55,444 bases of DNA from UBA7683 sp964643895 (GTDB taxonomy: Bacteria; Patescibacteriota; Saccharimonadia; Saccharimonadales; UBA7683), in assembly GCA_964643895.1 (NCBI GenBank), contig CAZXUE010000005.1, positions 1 through 55,444 on the forward strand. Direction: 5' to 3'. Below are positions 17,638 to 26,186 of the stretch, in pieces. A model generated the notes under the pieces. It was not told the origin of the DNA. It made no database searches and saw nothing but the letters and a program-made list of their open reading frames with translations. The position numbers and the translations under genes were made by a program. Positions within the stretch are counted from its first letter, which is position 1, and every line of letters starts with the position of its first letter.

Positions 17638-18429
17638 TCACACGAGATTGAAGAGTTTCTTCGCGTTGGCTGTTGTAGCTTTTGCGATAACTTCTTCACT
17701 CTCATTCCTTAAGTCTGCCAGAAACTTTGTGATATATATCACATTTTCCGGCGCGTTCATATTACCACGGATCGGCTTTGGTGTCAAGAAGGGGGCGTCG
17801 GTTTCTAGGACAAAATCAGCTAATTTCACTGTTTTAAACAGATCGAGCTGCCATTTATGCGTTGTAAAAGTCGCAATGCCGTTGATACCAATGAGCAACT
17901 GATGTACTAACGCTCGCTCCAGATGGACTGATCTGTCAGTGAAACTGTGCAGCACCCCTTTTATGCCTTTATACCCCTCGAATATCCTCCAGAACTCATC
18001 AAACGCCTCTCTAACATGAAATGTAATCGGTAGTGTATAGTTGAGAGCTATTTCAATCTGACCCCTTAAAAGCGCCTCTTGAGCCGTCAAATAATCATTT
18101 TTATCGTTATAGTAAAAATCCAAACCGCACTCGCCCACCGCAATTACACTAGGATGCTCAGCCAGTATTGAGAGTTCTTCAAGATGGCGGGTGATTTCAT
18201 TCGGCGTTAACTTTGAACCTTCGTGAGGATGAATACCGATACTTGCCCAGCAGTTCTCGGGATGCGCATCAGCAAATGCCACCGCTCGCCTGCTATCTTC
18301 CAGGCTCGTACCCACGCAGATCATACGAGTTACCCCAGCCTTAACTGCCTGTTCCAGCGCTTCTTCGGCCTGCTCAGCGGTAAAAAACTCCGGATCGTGA
18401 ATATGGCAATGCGTATCAACAAACTGCAT
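17638..18429 (-). CDS. tatD: TatD family metal-dependent deoxyribonuclease
   Basis: A 263-residue TIM-barrel hydrolase of the TatD family. Metal ligands are seen in VDTHCHIHD at the N-terminus, GECGLDFYY, ITFHVREA, GVLHSFTD and LETDAPFL. TatD enzymes act as 3'-5' DNases or in quality control of nucleic acids. The start is the ATG at 18429 (MQFVDTHCH), which matches the family; the sequence upstream in frame does not look like TatD. Two small unknown genes follow on the same strand. Confidence 0.9.
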   Translation of the reverse strand: MQFVDTHCHIHDPEFFTAEQAEEALEQAVKAGVTRMICVGTSLEDSRRAVAFADAHPENCWASIGIHPHEGSKLTPNEITRHLEELSILAEHPSVIAVGECGLDFYYNDKNDYLTAQEALLRGQIEIALNYTLPITFHVREAFDEFWRIFEGYKGIKGVLHSFTDRSVHLERALVHQLLIGINGIATFTTHKWQLDLFKTVKLADFVLETDAPFLTPKPIRGNMNAPENVIYITKFLADLRNESEEVIAKATTANAKKLFNLV

Positions 18430-18553
18430 GCTTTTAGTGTGCGTGAAGACCCCTGCTAATGCAACTGGCAAGGATAGCTTTGCCCCCACATAGCACAACA
18501 AGCTGCAGTCTATGGACTATCAACTGCATACTCCGCACTATATACTAAGAAGC

Positions 18554-19084
18554 ATGACAGGATGGGTGGCACAATTAATAGTAGTTTCGGGTGCGTTATT
18601 TACTCAAACGCAAGCCACTGTTTCGTATGTGAAGACGCTGCCGCCAGCACCAGACCAAACGCTGATTTCGTGCCATGATACCGCCTGGGAAAGCTCACAC
18701 TTAGCCACCGTCGCTGGCAATCAAGTTCATACCAAATTAGCGCCGTTTGTCGAAGCACTCATTACAGAGGCTCAATCTCAAGCCGTGCCAATGGCAATTA
18801 CTGTTGGATATCGCTCATGCGAGTACCAACTGCAGCTTAGGGGTGCCAACTGTGGCCTTGGTGACTACAATTTATACCAGAAACCAAGCAATCTCTGCAC
18901 TCCGCCAACCGAACCCGCAGGTAAAAGCTTTCATAACGAAGGTTTAGCGATAGATTTCGCCTGCAGTGGCTATGCACTCTTTGAATATTCACCTTGCTAC
19001 CCTTGGCTCCAAAATAACGCATTCAGGTATCACCTCAAAAATCACGCGCTCGAACCTTGGCACTGGTCTACTACTGGCAAATAA
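18554..19084 (+). CDS. M15-type D-alanyl-D-alanine carboxypeptidase (VanY-like)
   Basis: A 176-residue secreted peptidase. A signal-like helix (WVAQLIVVSGALFTQTQA) leads to a VanY/M15B domain with YRSCEYQ, the zinc site SFHNEGLAIDF and the C-terminal EPWHWS, which together supply His, Asp, Glu and His. Such enzymes trim the last D-Ala of peptidoglycan stems. Five or more cysteines in the mature part suggest disulfides outside the cell. A TATACT box (18541-18546) ends 7 bases before the ATG at 18554, which fixes this start. Confidence 0.85.
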   Translation: MTGWVAQLIVVSGALFTQTQATVSYVKTLPPAPDQTLISCHDTAWESSHLATVAGNQVHTKLAPFVEALITEAQSQAVPMAITVGYRSCEYQLQLRGANCGLGDYNLYQKPSNLCTPPTEPAGKSFHNEGLAIDFACSGYALFEYSPCYPWLQNNAFRYHLKNHALEPWHWSTTGK

Positions 19085-19098
19085 TCTTAAGATGTAGC

Positions 19099-19575
19099 TT
19101 AGCTGTCTCCGAGAACCGCTCGCCCAGTATGACAAGCGGCTATTGTCTGCGATTCACCAGGTCTCATAGCAACCTCAATGACGGTACCTCCAGCAATTTC
19201 ACAAACTCCTGCGAGGAACGATTTGCCAGTTGCTTCAGGATCCATACTTAGCTCCATAGCACCTACTTGGCAATCCACCCGTTCTCCTGCAGATGTTGTA
19301 CCCATGCTTGTTACAACAGCGCCTATCTCACCACAAAAGCGCTCAATCCCCTCAATTCCATCCGCCGGAACCGGAAACTGGCTCACCGAACCACCCTCTT
19401 TCGCCGCAACCTGTGCCGCGGTCGGAACTATAAACGCGCCCTCGGTAGTTACATCATCGGAGGCGTGGACCTTGCCGCTCCCGCCACCACATCCACTCAA
19501 TACAAGCGCCACTCCAAACAATCCTGCTCTAGCAACTCGACCAGGATATCTTCCCTGTTCAAATCTCGAAGCCAT
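19099..19575 (-). CDS. lipoprotein of unknown function
   Basis: A 158-residue protein with a lipobox (VALVLSGCGGGSG) after a basic N-terminus, so it should be lipid-anchored outside the membrane. The mature part has paired cysteines (RFCGEIG, DCQVG, GVCEI, ACHTG) and an Ala/Gly-rich composition. No domain is recognised. It is convergent with the carboxypeptidase gene; the two stops are 14 bases apart. Confidence 0.75.
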   Translation of the reverse strand: MASRFEQGRYPGRVARAGLFGVALVLSGCGGGSGKVHASDDVTTEGAFIVPTAAQVAAKEGGSVSQFPVPADGIEGIERFCGEIGAVVTSMGTTSAGERVDCQVGAMELSMDPEATGKSFLAGVCEIAGGTVIEVAMRPGESQTIAACHTGRAVLGDS

Positions 19576-19659
19576 GTTATAATCTCCTCATCTTATATGT
19601 TCACACAGATAATAGCTCCTAAGCTCGTGGCAAGCAAGCATAATTAGTAAGAGTGATGG

Positions 19660-21105
19660 CTAGATTTCTTCGATACGAGGGAATAAAACGCCGGAGTAGT
19701 TATGGACGTGGCCACTGCTAAAGATTTTTTGGATAGTCTCAGCGGTGGTTGGTAGGAACGGTACGAGTAGCTCGGCTATTTGCAGGAGATCGCCAACGCA
19801 CGCCCCGAGAACTTCTTTAAGATGAGTTTGATCCGCCTCTTTGGCGAGCTGCCATGGTTTTTCCTGCTCTAAGAACAGATTAACACCGCGAACTAGACCC
19901 CAGACCCATTCCAAGGCCTTATCAAACTGCTGGTTTTCAATCGCGAGCGTATAGGGTTGAATATCATGTTCTGGTGCGAGATATTCGCCGATTACCCCTT
20001 GCTGGTAACGGTTAATCATGCTCGCCACACGCTGCACAGCGTTTCCTAGTTCGTTTGCCAGTTCACCATGGTAGACTGCGTCAAAACGTTCCCAAGTGAA
20101 ATCGCCATCGTCATAACTTGGCACATGGCGCAAAAAATAATAGCGAAAGGCATCGGTGCCATATTTTTGAACGATATCTTCAGTACTAACAACGTTGCCA
20201 ATGGTTTTACTCATTTTTTTGCCGCCAACCGAAAGATGCCCGTGCACCAGTAGCCGTTTAAGTACCGGTAGACCAGCGCTCAGAAGCATCGCAGGGTAAA
20301 TTGCAGCGTGAAAACGTAAATTATCTTTGCCCACAATTTGCAAATTTGTTGGCCAATATTTCTTAAAGTCTTCACCATCCGGATAATTAAGCAGCGTAAT
20401 GTAGTTCATCAGTGCCTCAAACCACACATACATTACCTGCGTGGTGTCGCCGGGTACTGGGATACCCCATGGCAACTTCTTTTTAGGGCGCGAGACGCTG
20501 ATATCTGTTAAGCCATCTTTAATAACGTTCAAGATCTCTGTTTTGCGATTAACCGGTATAACCTCAAATTCGCCGGATTCAATAAGTGTAGCCACCTGTT
20601 CTTGGTATTTGCTGAGTTTAAAAAAGTAATTTTCTTCCTCGAGCTGTTCGTACTTTTTATCGTGCAGTGGACAAACTCCGTTGTTTGCCTTTACTTCTGT
20701 TTCGGTTTTGTATTCTTCACAGCCAACGCAGTACCAGCCAGTGTATTTTGATTTGTAGATGTCATCACCCATTTGCTTCCAAAGTTTTGCAGCGATAGTT
20801 TTATGCTGCTTGCTATTAGTGCGTGCAAAATGTGTGTACTGAGAATTGATACGTTTGTGGCCACTTTCAATCTCTGGCACTATTTTTTCAATAAATTCTT
20901 CTGGTTTAATACCTGCTTCTAGTGCTTTTTCATAAATCTTTGAACCGTGTTCGTCAGAACCGGCGCTATATGCCACGTCGTAGCCTTGCTGTCGATAGTA
21001 CCGTGCTATCACGTCGCCATAAAGTGGGTCTATAGCGTTACCAATATGCGGGTTACCGCTGGCGTACGGAATTGAGGTGGTGACGTAAAAAGTCTGTTTT
21101 GTCAT
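19660..21105 (-). CDS. metG: methionyl-tRNA synthetase
   Basis: A 481-residue class I synthetase. It has SIPYASGNPHIGNAIDPLYG (HIGH motif as HIGN), a zinc knuckle (CVGCEEY and CPLHDKKY), GKDNLRFHA and KMSKTIGN (KMSKS motif). An anticodon-binding helical domain ends near the C-terminus, with no appended EMAP-type tRNA-binding domain, as is usual for short MetG forms. The leader of about 100 bases contains two hairpins, including GCCC-CTCA-GGGC followed by a T-rich stretch that could act as an attenuator. Confidence 0.95.
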   Translation of the reverse strand: MTKQTFYVTTSIPYASGNPHIGNAIDPLYGDVIARYYRQQGYDVAYSAGSDEHGSKIYEKALEAGIKPEEFIEKIVPEIESGHKRINSQYTHFARTNSKQHKTIAAKLWKQMGDDIYKSKYTGWYCVGCEEYKTETEVKANNGVCPLHDKKYEQLEEENYFFKLSKYQEQVATLIESGEFEVIPVNRKTEILNVIKDGLTDISVSRPKKKLPWGIPVPGDTTQVMYVWFEALMNYITLLNYPDGEDFKKYWPTNLQIVGKDNLRFHAAIYPAMLLSAGLPVLKRLLVHGHLSVGGKKMSKTIGNVVSTEDIVQKYGTDAFRYYFLRHVPSYDDGDFTWERFDAVYHGELANELGNAVQRVASMINRYQQGVIGEYLAPEHDIQPYTLAIENQQFDKALEWVWGLVRGVNLFLEQEKPWQLAKEADQTHLKEVLGACVGDLLQIAELLVPFLPTTAETIQKIFSSGHVHNYSGVLFPRIEEI

Positions 21106-21299
21106 GATTAGTATCCCTGATTTTAAGTTGATAGAAAGTTAGCAAAAAGAAATAACAGCCCTGAGGGGCATCATGACACGAAAAGCTGCATTCTGCACAG
21201 AATAAAACATAAACCTATTATACCACATCTGTTATATTTTTAAGTTATGCTATTTTGTCCAATTGGACACTTTTTAGTATGAAGAAGACATGATGGTTG

Positions 21300-22064
21300 C
21301 TATTTTAAGGCACATAAAGCGGCGAACCGGGGTGGAGGCTTGCGACCGTGCACTGTTACCTCTGTATAATGCGACCAGTATTTTGGATGGGTAGCAGTAT
21401 TACTTTTTGAGTGGGATACATTATGCGCCTTTACCCCCGCTCTCAAAAGAGCTGTCTGAGTATAGCCGCGTATATCTAGCAGAAAACCATCATCAACCTT
21501 TCGAATAGAGGGCTTCCAATTTTCATCATTTTTCGCAAAATCAACATGTTCAAGCACATAATGTTCTGCACTAATACTCGGCCCAAGCCATACCACAAGG
21601 TCAGCGGGATCACTCCTGAATGAGCTCTGGAAATGTTTTACTACTTTCGTAGCGAGATTGGCGATGGAATTATGCCGCCCCAAATGCGCGAGAGCAAGAA
21701 CGTGATTTTTCGGGTCATATAAGATTGCAGGAATGCAATCGGCAACAGGTAGAAATAGTGCAACGCCTGGAACGCTAGTAATAAGACAGTCGGCAATAGG
21801 ACCATCGGCTTTGCGCATACCAACCCCGCGGTCTTCAGCACTCACCTCTTTTATAACATCGTATTGAGAGCTTGGGGTGTATCTTACTTGTACTATTGTT
21901 GCTTGATCAATAGTGAGACCACACTCGCCCAAAAAATGACTTCTGTTGGCCAACACTTCCTCTACCGGGTCGTCCCAGCCAAGCGACATTTGACCCTCAT
22001 CAATTGATGAAACGGCTGCGATAACTTGACTGCCGAAACAGATTGGCTGATCTTCCGCTATCAT
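21300..22064 (-). CDS. YfiH/laccase-domain family protein
   Basis: A 254-residue member of the multicopper-oxidase-like YfiH family (polyphenol oxidase or purine nucleoside hydrolase/phosphorylase activities are reported; also linked to peptidoglycan editing). The family blocks are PVADCIPAILYD (Cys ligand), LALAHLGRH, WLGPSISAEHYVL and a closing HGRKPPPRFAALCAL. The ATG at 22064 is set by a TATACT box (22071-22076) 6 bases upstream. Free-standing gene. Confidence 0.85.
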   Translation of the reverse strand: MIAEDQPICFGSQVIAAVSSIDEGQMSLGWDDPVEEVLANRSHFLGECGLTIDQATIVQVRYTPSSQYDVIKEVSAEDRGVGMRKADGPIADCLITSVPGVALFLPVADCIPAILYDPKNHVLALAHLGRHNSIANLATKVVKHFQSSFRSDPADLVVWLGPSISAEHYVLEHVDFAKNDENWKPSIRKVDDGFLLDIRGYTQTALLRAGVKAHNVSHSKSNTATHPKYWSHYTEVTVHGRKPPPRFAALCALK

Positions 22065-22139
22065 ATAGCCAGTATAGCAGCAGGCCAGGGGCGCATACCG
22101 CATAAAACCGGAGGCCTTTGCGTTGTTACCTACTATCTT

Positions 22140-23441
22140 TTACACATCGAGATACTTCTGGCAAAAGCGTTCAAAAATGGCGTTTGTCCAGCCAAAGCCG
22201 GTTTGGCTCGGGTAGACACCCTCCACTGGATGTTTGGTGGGTTGAATAACATTGTATTTTTCTAAGAAGACACCGTGCTTTTCAAACCAGTTATTGTTTG
22301 TTCTCAGCCATTTGAGGGCAATCCGCTTGGCTTCTTCGTGATAGCCATATCTCTCCAGGCCTTGCACAACAAAAAAGTGCAGTGGTGCCCAGCCATTCGG
22401 GTGCGCCCATTGCAGTGGTATTTTTTGCGGCAAGGCACTTGTAAGCACTTGTCCGTCTGTTGTAACTAAACCGCCTGGCGCATCAAAGCGCCGTAAACTT
22501 TTTACGAGCTGCTCAGCCTGCACCTTATCTACCAGCCCAGCCCATAGCGGCACATAACTTGCTAGCGATGCTACCTGCCCCTTCTTTTCTTTTTTATAAT
22601 TGAAATCGAAGAACAGCCCTCGAGTACTGCTCCACATTAACTTCTGCATGACATGTTGCCGTTTTTTGGCAATTCTTTCCCAAACAACCTGTTCGTCAAG
22701 ATTGCCTAAAATATGTGCAGCACGAGCAAAATCAGCTTCATATTTATATAACAGCGCATTTAAATCAACTGGTAAATGGTCGAGGCAACGGCGGTTAAAG
22801 CGGCTTGTCATATCCCAGCCGCTTTCAGTTTCGGCCAAATCGTGCAATACATTAATATCATAGTAGCGCGACAAGCCTTGATACACCTGGTGATCAAATG
22901 GCTTAGCCTGGCCCATCCACACGGTTTCGTACTCTTGCTTGGCATAACCGATTGCCTGCGCTAACCAGCGCTTATCCAAACCGTACGCCTCGTAAACATC
23001 AAAAATGAAACTCGTTAAAAGCGGTGGCTGCGAACGGCCCATCAAGTAGGTTCTTGAGGCATTTGGTATCATTTTAAAACGGCCAAGAAGGGCGAATAGA
23101 TTTTCTAAAATACCCAGCACCAGCTCTTTTTTGTTTGTTTCTTTCAACATGCCCTGCACCATAAAATAACTATCCCAGTAGTACAGTTCGTCAAAATTAA
23201 AAGTGCTCGTAGGATCGTGCGCGGGCACTAAATAGGCATTCGGTAAACCAATTAAACTTTCTTCGTCGTGCGGATGGTATCGCTCTAAATTAACCCAGAA
23301 CTGCTGGATATAATGACGCGCCTCAGCAACAGCTTCAGCAGTAAGCACTTGAGCGGGTTTTTTAATTTTTGTCGCCAACTGCAATACTCGCGGATTACGT
23401 TTAACATGCGCTTTGATGGTATTTTTTGTGCGTCGTATCAC
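22140..23441 (-). CDS. trehalase, glycoside hydrolase family 37
   Basis: A 433-residue enzyme that splits trehalose into two glucoses. GH37 signatures: YYWDSYF (87-93), ESGWDMTSRF with the acid Asp210, QWAHPNGWAP (344-353), FLEKYNV with the base Glu394, and YPSQTGFGWTNA near the end. Both catalytic residues known from E. coli TreA (Asp312, Glu496) are kept. There is no signal peptide, so it is probably cytoplasmic and about 120 residues shorter than the E. coli enzyme. The start is GTG at 23441. It could feed host-derived trehalose to the glycolytic genes seen elsewhere in the window. Confidence 0.9.
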   Translation of the reverse strand: MIRRTKNTIKAHVKRNPRVLQLATKIKKPAQVLTAEAVAEARHYIQQFWVNLERYHPHDEESLIGLPNAYLVPAHDPTSTFNFDELYYWDSYFMVQGMLKETNKKELVLGILENLFALLGRFKMIPNASRTYLMGRSQPPLLTSFIFDVYEAYGLDKRWLAQAIGYAKQEYETVWMGQAKPFDHQVYQGLSRYYDINVLHDLAETESGWDMTSRFNRRCLDHLPVDLNALLYKYEADFARAAHILGNLDEQVVWERIAKKRQHVMQKLMWSSTRGLFFDFNYKKEKKGQVASLASYVPLWAGLVDKVQAEQLVKSLRRFDAPGGLVTTDGQVLTSALPQKIPLQWAHPNGWAPLHFFVVQGLERYGYHEEAKRIALKWLRTNNNWFEKHGVFLEKYNVIQPTKHPVEGVYPSQTGFGWTNAIFERFCQKYLDV

Positions 23442-23560
23442 CCTTCCACGCTAAAGCACAAGCGATCTCCCGTCAACCAATACATGAAGAAATGGTAGAT
23501 GGCAGCAAACAAAATAGCTCATATACTGCTATCCTTTTGCTTTTATCTGCTACCTACTTC

Positions 23561-24772
23561 TTAGCGAGTAATAAAAGTCAGGGCGTAGCCGGTTTTGCCG
23601 GCACGACCGGCACGGCCGATTCGGTGAGTGTAATCTTCGTATGTTTGCGGCAAGCCAAAGTTAATGACATGGGTGATATCAGAGACATCTATGCCGCGTG
23701 CTGCTACATCGGTTGCTACCAAAATATCAACCTCGCTGGCTTTAAACTTTTTAAGCGCTCTTTGCCGTTGACCCTGGCTTTTACCACCGTGAATAGCGTC
23801 AGTAGCAAAGCCGCGGCTAGCAAGCTCTGTATTTAAGCGTTCAACACTGCGCTGCGTTTCGTCAAAGATAATAACTTTTTTAACTTGATCTTGAATAAGA
23901 GCATCGTGAAGCTTCTCAATCTTATCTTCTTTAGACTGATAGTGCACCACATCCTGATGAACATTAGCACTGGTATCGCCAGTTTTAACCGAGACTGTAA
24001 CTGGATCATGAGAAAAACGCTGAATAAGATCTGAAACTGTGCGATCCATAGTGGCCGAGAAGAAAAACGATTGCCGGTCTTGAGCCACGTTATCAAGAAT
24101 AAAACGCATGTCAGGCAAAAAGCCCATGTCGAGCATGCGATCAACTTCATCAAGTACAACAAGATTAAAGCGCTCCAAGACAAGGCTGCCCCGTTCCAGA
24201 TGATCCTTAATACGACCCGGCGTACCTATCACAATTCGTGGCTTCATTTTAAGATCACGTAGCTGTGGCCCCATCGGTGTGCCGCCAATTAAAAGCACGC
24301 CAAACAAGCCGCTTCCTTTGGCAATAGAACGGCATTCATCTTCAATTTGTTGTGCAAGTTCGCGGGTTGGCGCAATTATAAGGGCTTTGGAGTGTGGATC
24401 ATGCATTAGTCGATCGAGTACCGGCAGCGCAAATGCGGCAGTTTTACCAGTACCAGTGTTAGCAATACCAATGACATCCTTGCCCTCTAGGCCCAGTGGG
24501 ATGGTTTGATCTTGAATTGGTGATGGTACTTGGTAGCCCTTGGCCGCCAGGTTATCTTTTAGTTTTTGATCTACCGCAAAATCGGCAAACGTGTGAGTTG
24601 GGGTGTACTCTTCAATCTCAACCGGTTGTGCGGCTCGCACAAACTTAGCAGGGTCAATATACTGACCTCGGCCTTTTACCATATTACGAGTTTTATTACG
24701 GCCGCCACCGTAGTGCTTGGCACCACCGAATGAACGCTTCCGATAACTTGTTGATCGTGAATTATAAGGCAT
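23561..24772 (-). CDS. DEAD-box RNA helicase (RhlE-like)
   Basis: A 403-residue ATP-dependent RNA helicase. A basic Gly/Arg-rich N-terminus comes first, then the Q motif (PSPIQDQTIP), Walker A (ANTGTGKT, 104-111), PTREL, TPGR, Walker B as DEVD (208-211), SAT and HRIGRAGR. The C-terminus stops right after the helicase core. Such enzymes remodel RNA, often in ribosome assembly or cold response. It has its own promoter at 24876-24904 and a leader of about 100 bases with an 8-bp hairpin (24805-24830), which suits cold-shock style control. Confidence 0.95.
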   Translation of the reverse strand: MPYNSRSTSYRKRSFGGAKHYGGGRNKTRNMVKGRGQYIDPAKFVRAAQPVEIEEYTPTHTFADFAVDQKLKDNLAAKGYQVPSPIQDQTIPLGLEGKDVIGIANTGTGKTAAFALPVLDRLMHDPHSKALIIAPTRELAQQIEDECRSIAKGSGLFGVLLIGGTPMGPQLRDLKMKPRIVIGTPGRIKDHLERGSLVLERFNLVVLDEVDRMLDMGFLPDMRFILDNVAQDRQSFFFSATMDRTVSDLIQRFSHDPVTVSVKTGDTSANVHQDVVHYQSKEDKIEKLHDALIQDQVKKVIIFDETQRSVERLNTELASRGFATDAIHGGKSQGQRQRALKKFKASEVDILVATDVAARGIDVSDITHVINFGLPQTYEDYTHRIGRAGRAGKTGYALTFITR

Positions 24773-24804
24773 AAAAATAGAATCCTTTGCTTGTTAGTTT
24801 TGCA

Positions 24805-24830
24805 CCTTGATTGTTGCTAGTGAATCAAGG
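24805..24830 (-). promoter_or_regulatory. leader hairpin of the helicase gene
   Basis: CCTTGATT (24805-24812) and AATCAAGG (24823-24830) form an 8-bp stem with a 10-base loop in the 5' leader, about 30 bases before the start codon. Confidence 0.5.
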
Positions 24831-24875
24831 AATTAAACCAAACAAACCTGGATTCTTATGTAGAACAATGTATCC

Positions 24876-24904
24876 ATTATAGCACGAGCATATTAAAAAG
24901 TCAA
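24876..24904 (-). promoter_or_regulatory. promoter of the DEAD-box helicase gene
   Basis: On the minus strand: TTGACT (24899-24904), 17 bases, TATAAT (24876-24881). Confidence 0.75.
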
Positions 24905-24986
24905 TGCCAGTGTAAGCTCACCTTTATCATCTGTCGTATTTCTTTAAAGTTGAGCGAAAGATGGACGAAATGGCATTGTGTGGGTG

Positions 24987-25023
24987 GGCCCCGCGCGCAT
25001 ACACTTGGCGTGCGCGCGGGGCC
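24987..25023 (-). terminator. 13-bp GC hairpin after the Flp pilin gene
   Basis: GGCCCCGCGCGCA (24987-24999) is the exact reverse complement of 25011-25023; the loop is 11 bases. It begins 5 bases after the pilin stop. No U tract follows, so termination may need a factor, or the hairpin may protect the 3' end. Confidence 0.6.
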
Positions 25024-25028
25024 ACGGG

Positions 25029-25196
25029 TCAGCTGCCCTCCACCGACACCGGCGAGCCGAGGAAGCAGATCGCGATGATGCACAACACCGCGATCAGCGC
25101 CAAGAGGAGCGCGTACTCGGTGAGGCTCGCGCCCCGTTGGTTGCTGGCCCCGAGCCGGGCTCGCATGTAGGAGAGCGGCAACATGAACTTGCTCAT
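25029..25196 (-). CDS. Flp/Fap-type (type IVb) pilin, GC-rich
   Basis: A 55-residue protein too short for most gene finders. The core GASLTEYALLLALIAVLCII has the Gly-x4-Glu-Tyr pattern followed by a hydrophobic helix typical of Flp prepilins; cleavage would fall after the Gly at position 22. Flp pilins build tight-adherence (Tad) fibres. No tad genes lie in the window. The start is firm: GGGAGGT lies 7 bases before ATG. Codons are strongly C/G-ending against a much lower background, and a promoter (25295-25322), a 14-bp palindrome and a downstream 13-bp hairpin frame it as a self-contained unit. Confidence 0.7.
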   Translation of the reverse strand: MSKFMLPLSYMRARLGASNQRGASLTEYALLLALIAVLCIIAICFLGSPVSVEGS

Positions 25197-25230
25197 AGGG
25201 TGACCTCCCGGTCATTCGTCCATCTTTCAA

Positions 25231-25244
25231 GGTGTGATCACACC
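25231..25244. promoter_or_regulatory. 14-bp perfect palindrome upstream of the pilin gene
   Basis: GGTGTGATCACACC lies 35 bases before the pilin start, between its promoter and its ribosome site. It could be an operator or an RNA hairpin. A related GGTGTG-CACACC palindrome lies at 12356-12367. Confidence 0.5.
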
Positions 25245-25294
25245 GTAAGCGATGGATCAGCTTCCACTCCCCGCGAACGCGAAAAGTTAGGATG

Positions 25295-25322
25295 ATTATA
25301 CATTAAAAATTAAATAATGCAA
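25295..25322 (-). promoter_or_regulatory. promoter of the Flp pilin gene
   Basis: On the minus strand: TTGCAT (25317-25322), 16 bases, TATAAT (25295-25300), in AT-rich DNA. Confidence 0.6.
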
Positions 25323-25370
25323 TATGAGGCCCTGCTTAACCTTTTTGGATGCAGCAAAACTTACAAGTTT

Positions 25371-25613
25371 CTATCGGACCTTCGTGATCATCTTAAGGTT
25401 TTGCAGATATTGCTGCGGATTGGTTTCAGGATACTTGCGGATGTAGGCAATATGCAGTGCTGAGAAAGTTATCAAGTTATTGGGGTACAGCGCCGTGTTG
25501 GAACTATAGCGAGAAGGTGTATTATACTTTTCATCTGCTTCCATAGCCCTCAGAGTAGCCAAAACCTCGGCTTCTTCATCTACGCTCATCTTAACGCTCG
25601 CGGAAGACTTCAT
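25371..25613 (-). CDS. small hypothetical protein (80 residues)
   Basis: Unknown. An acidic N-terminal half (MSVDEEAEVLATLRAMEADE) is followed by a region with NNLITFSALHIAYIRKYPE. It is translationally coupled to the 17-residue gene upstream (TAATG overlap). Confidence 0.5.
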   Translation of the reverse strand: MKSSASVKMSVDEEAEVLATLRAMEADEKYNTPSRYSSNTALYPNNLITFSALHIAYIRKYPETNPQQYLQNLKMITKVR

Positions 25614-25666
25614 TACTGCTTCTTCTTTGGCTTTTTAACTTCTTTTCTACCTTTATCTTTTGACAT
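25613..25666 (-). CDS. 17-residue lysine-rich peptide
   Basis: ATG at 25666 gives MSKDKGRKEVKKPKKKQ and a TAA whose last base is shared with the ATG of the next gene (TAATG). Seven of the 17 residues are Lys. The stop-start overlap suggests that it is translated. Function unknown. Confidence 0.45.
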   Translation of the reverse strand: MSKDKGRKEVKKPKKKQ

Positions 25667-25755
25667 GTGCGCATCTTTCTTATATTAGCTTACCTCAGAA
25701 CCGAAAAGCTCTAAGCCGGAGCTCCGCCTTAAGAAGCAGGGCCCCGATTAAAACT

Positions 25756-25920
25756 CTAGGCCGCTGAGAACGAAAGCTGAGAGCTGGCTTTTTCTGCCGG
25801 TTTTTCAGAAGGCGCCTTTGGTTGCTCCTCTTTTTTCGGCTCATCGAGATTACTTGTTAAAATCGCTTCAAGCGAATGCGAACCGTAGTGTTTATCGAGT
25901 TGTTTAGTGAATTTTGACAT
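25756..25920 (-). CDS. small hypothetical protein (54 residues)
   Basis: Too short for ordinary gene finders but supported by AAAGGA 6 bases before the ATG at 25920. The N-terminus MSKFTKQLDKHYGSH is followed by a Lys/Glu/Pro-rich tail. No family recognised. It is the first gene of a possible operon with the 17- and 80-residue genes. Confidence 0.55.
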   Translation of the reverse strand: MSKFTKQLDKHYGSHSLEAILTSNLDEPKKEEQPKAPSEKPAEKASSQLSFSAA

Positions 25921-26186
25921 AGGATGTCCTTTCAGTTATTGGTTGGAATTGCTCCAGCAACGTTCGGACACCCTCCTTCAAATAATGTATTAGATGCATG
26001 CTGCGTATTCGTTACTCTTAAGTATACTCTTAAAACCTGCCTTTACCTAATCAACAAGCCAGGGACGCAAACTCTATGTTAGATTTAGTCTTAGTCTATG
26101 TTGCATTTGGTAACACTTGTCGCTACCCGCTTTAAAATCAGCATATGCTTCGGGTCTGTGCGCATAAGACAGTATATCCAAACTGT

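Noticed and set aside
26091..26165. 24-codon minus-strand frame 5 bases after a TATACT box
   Set aside because: It fits the leaderless spacing but has no other support, and random matches are expected in AT-rich DNA.
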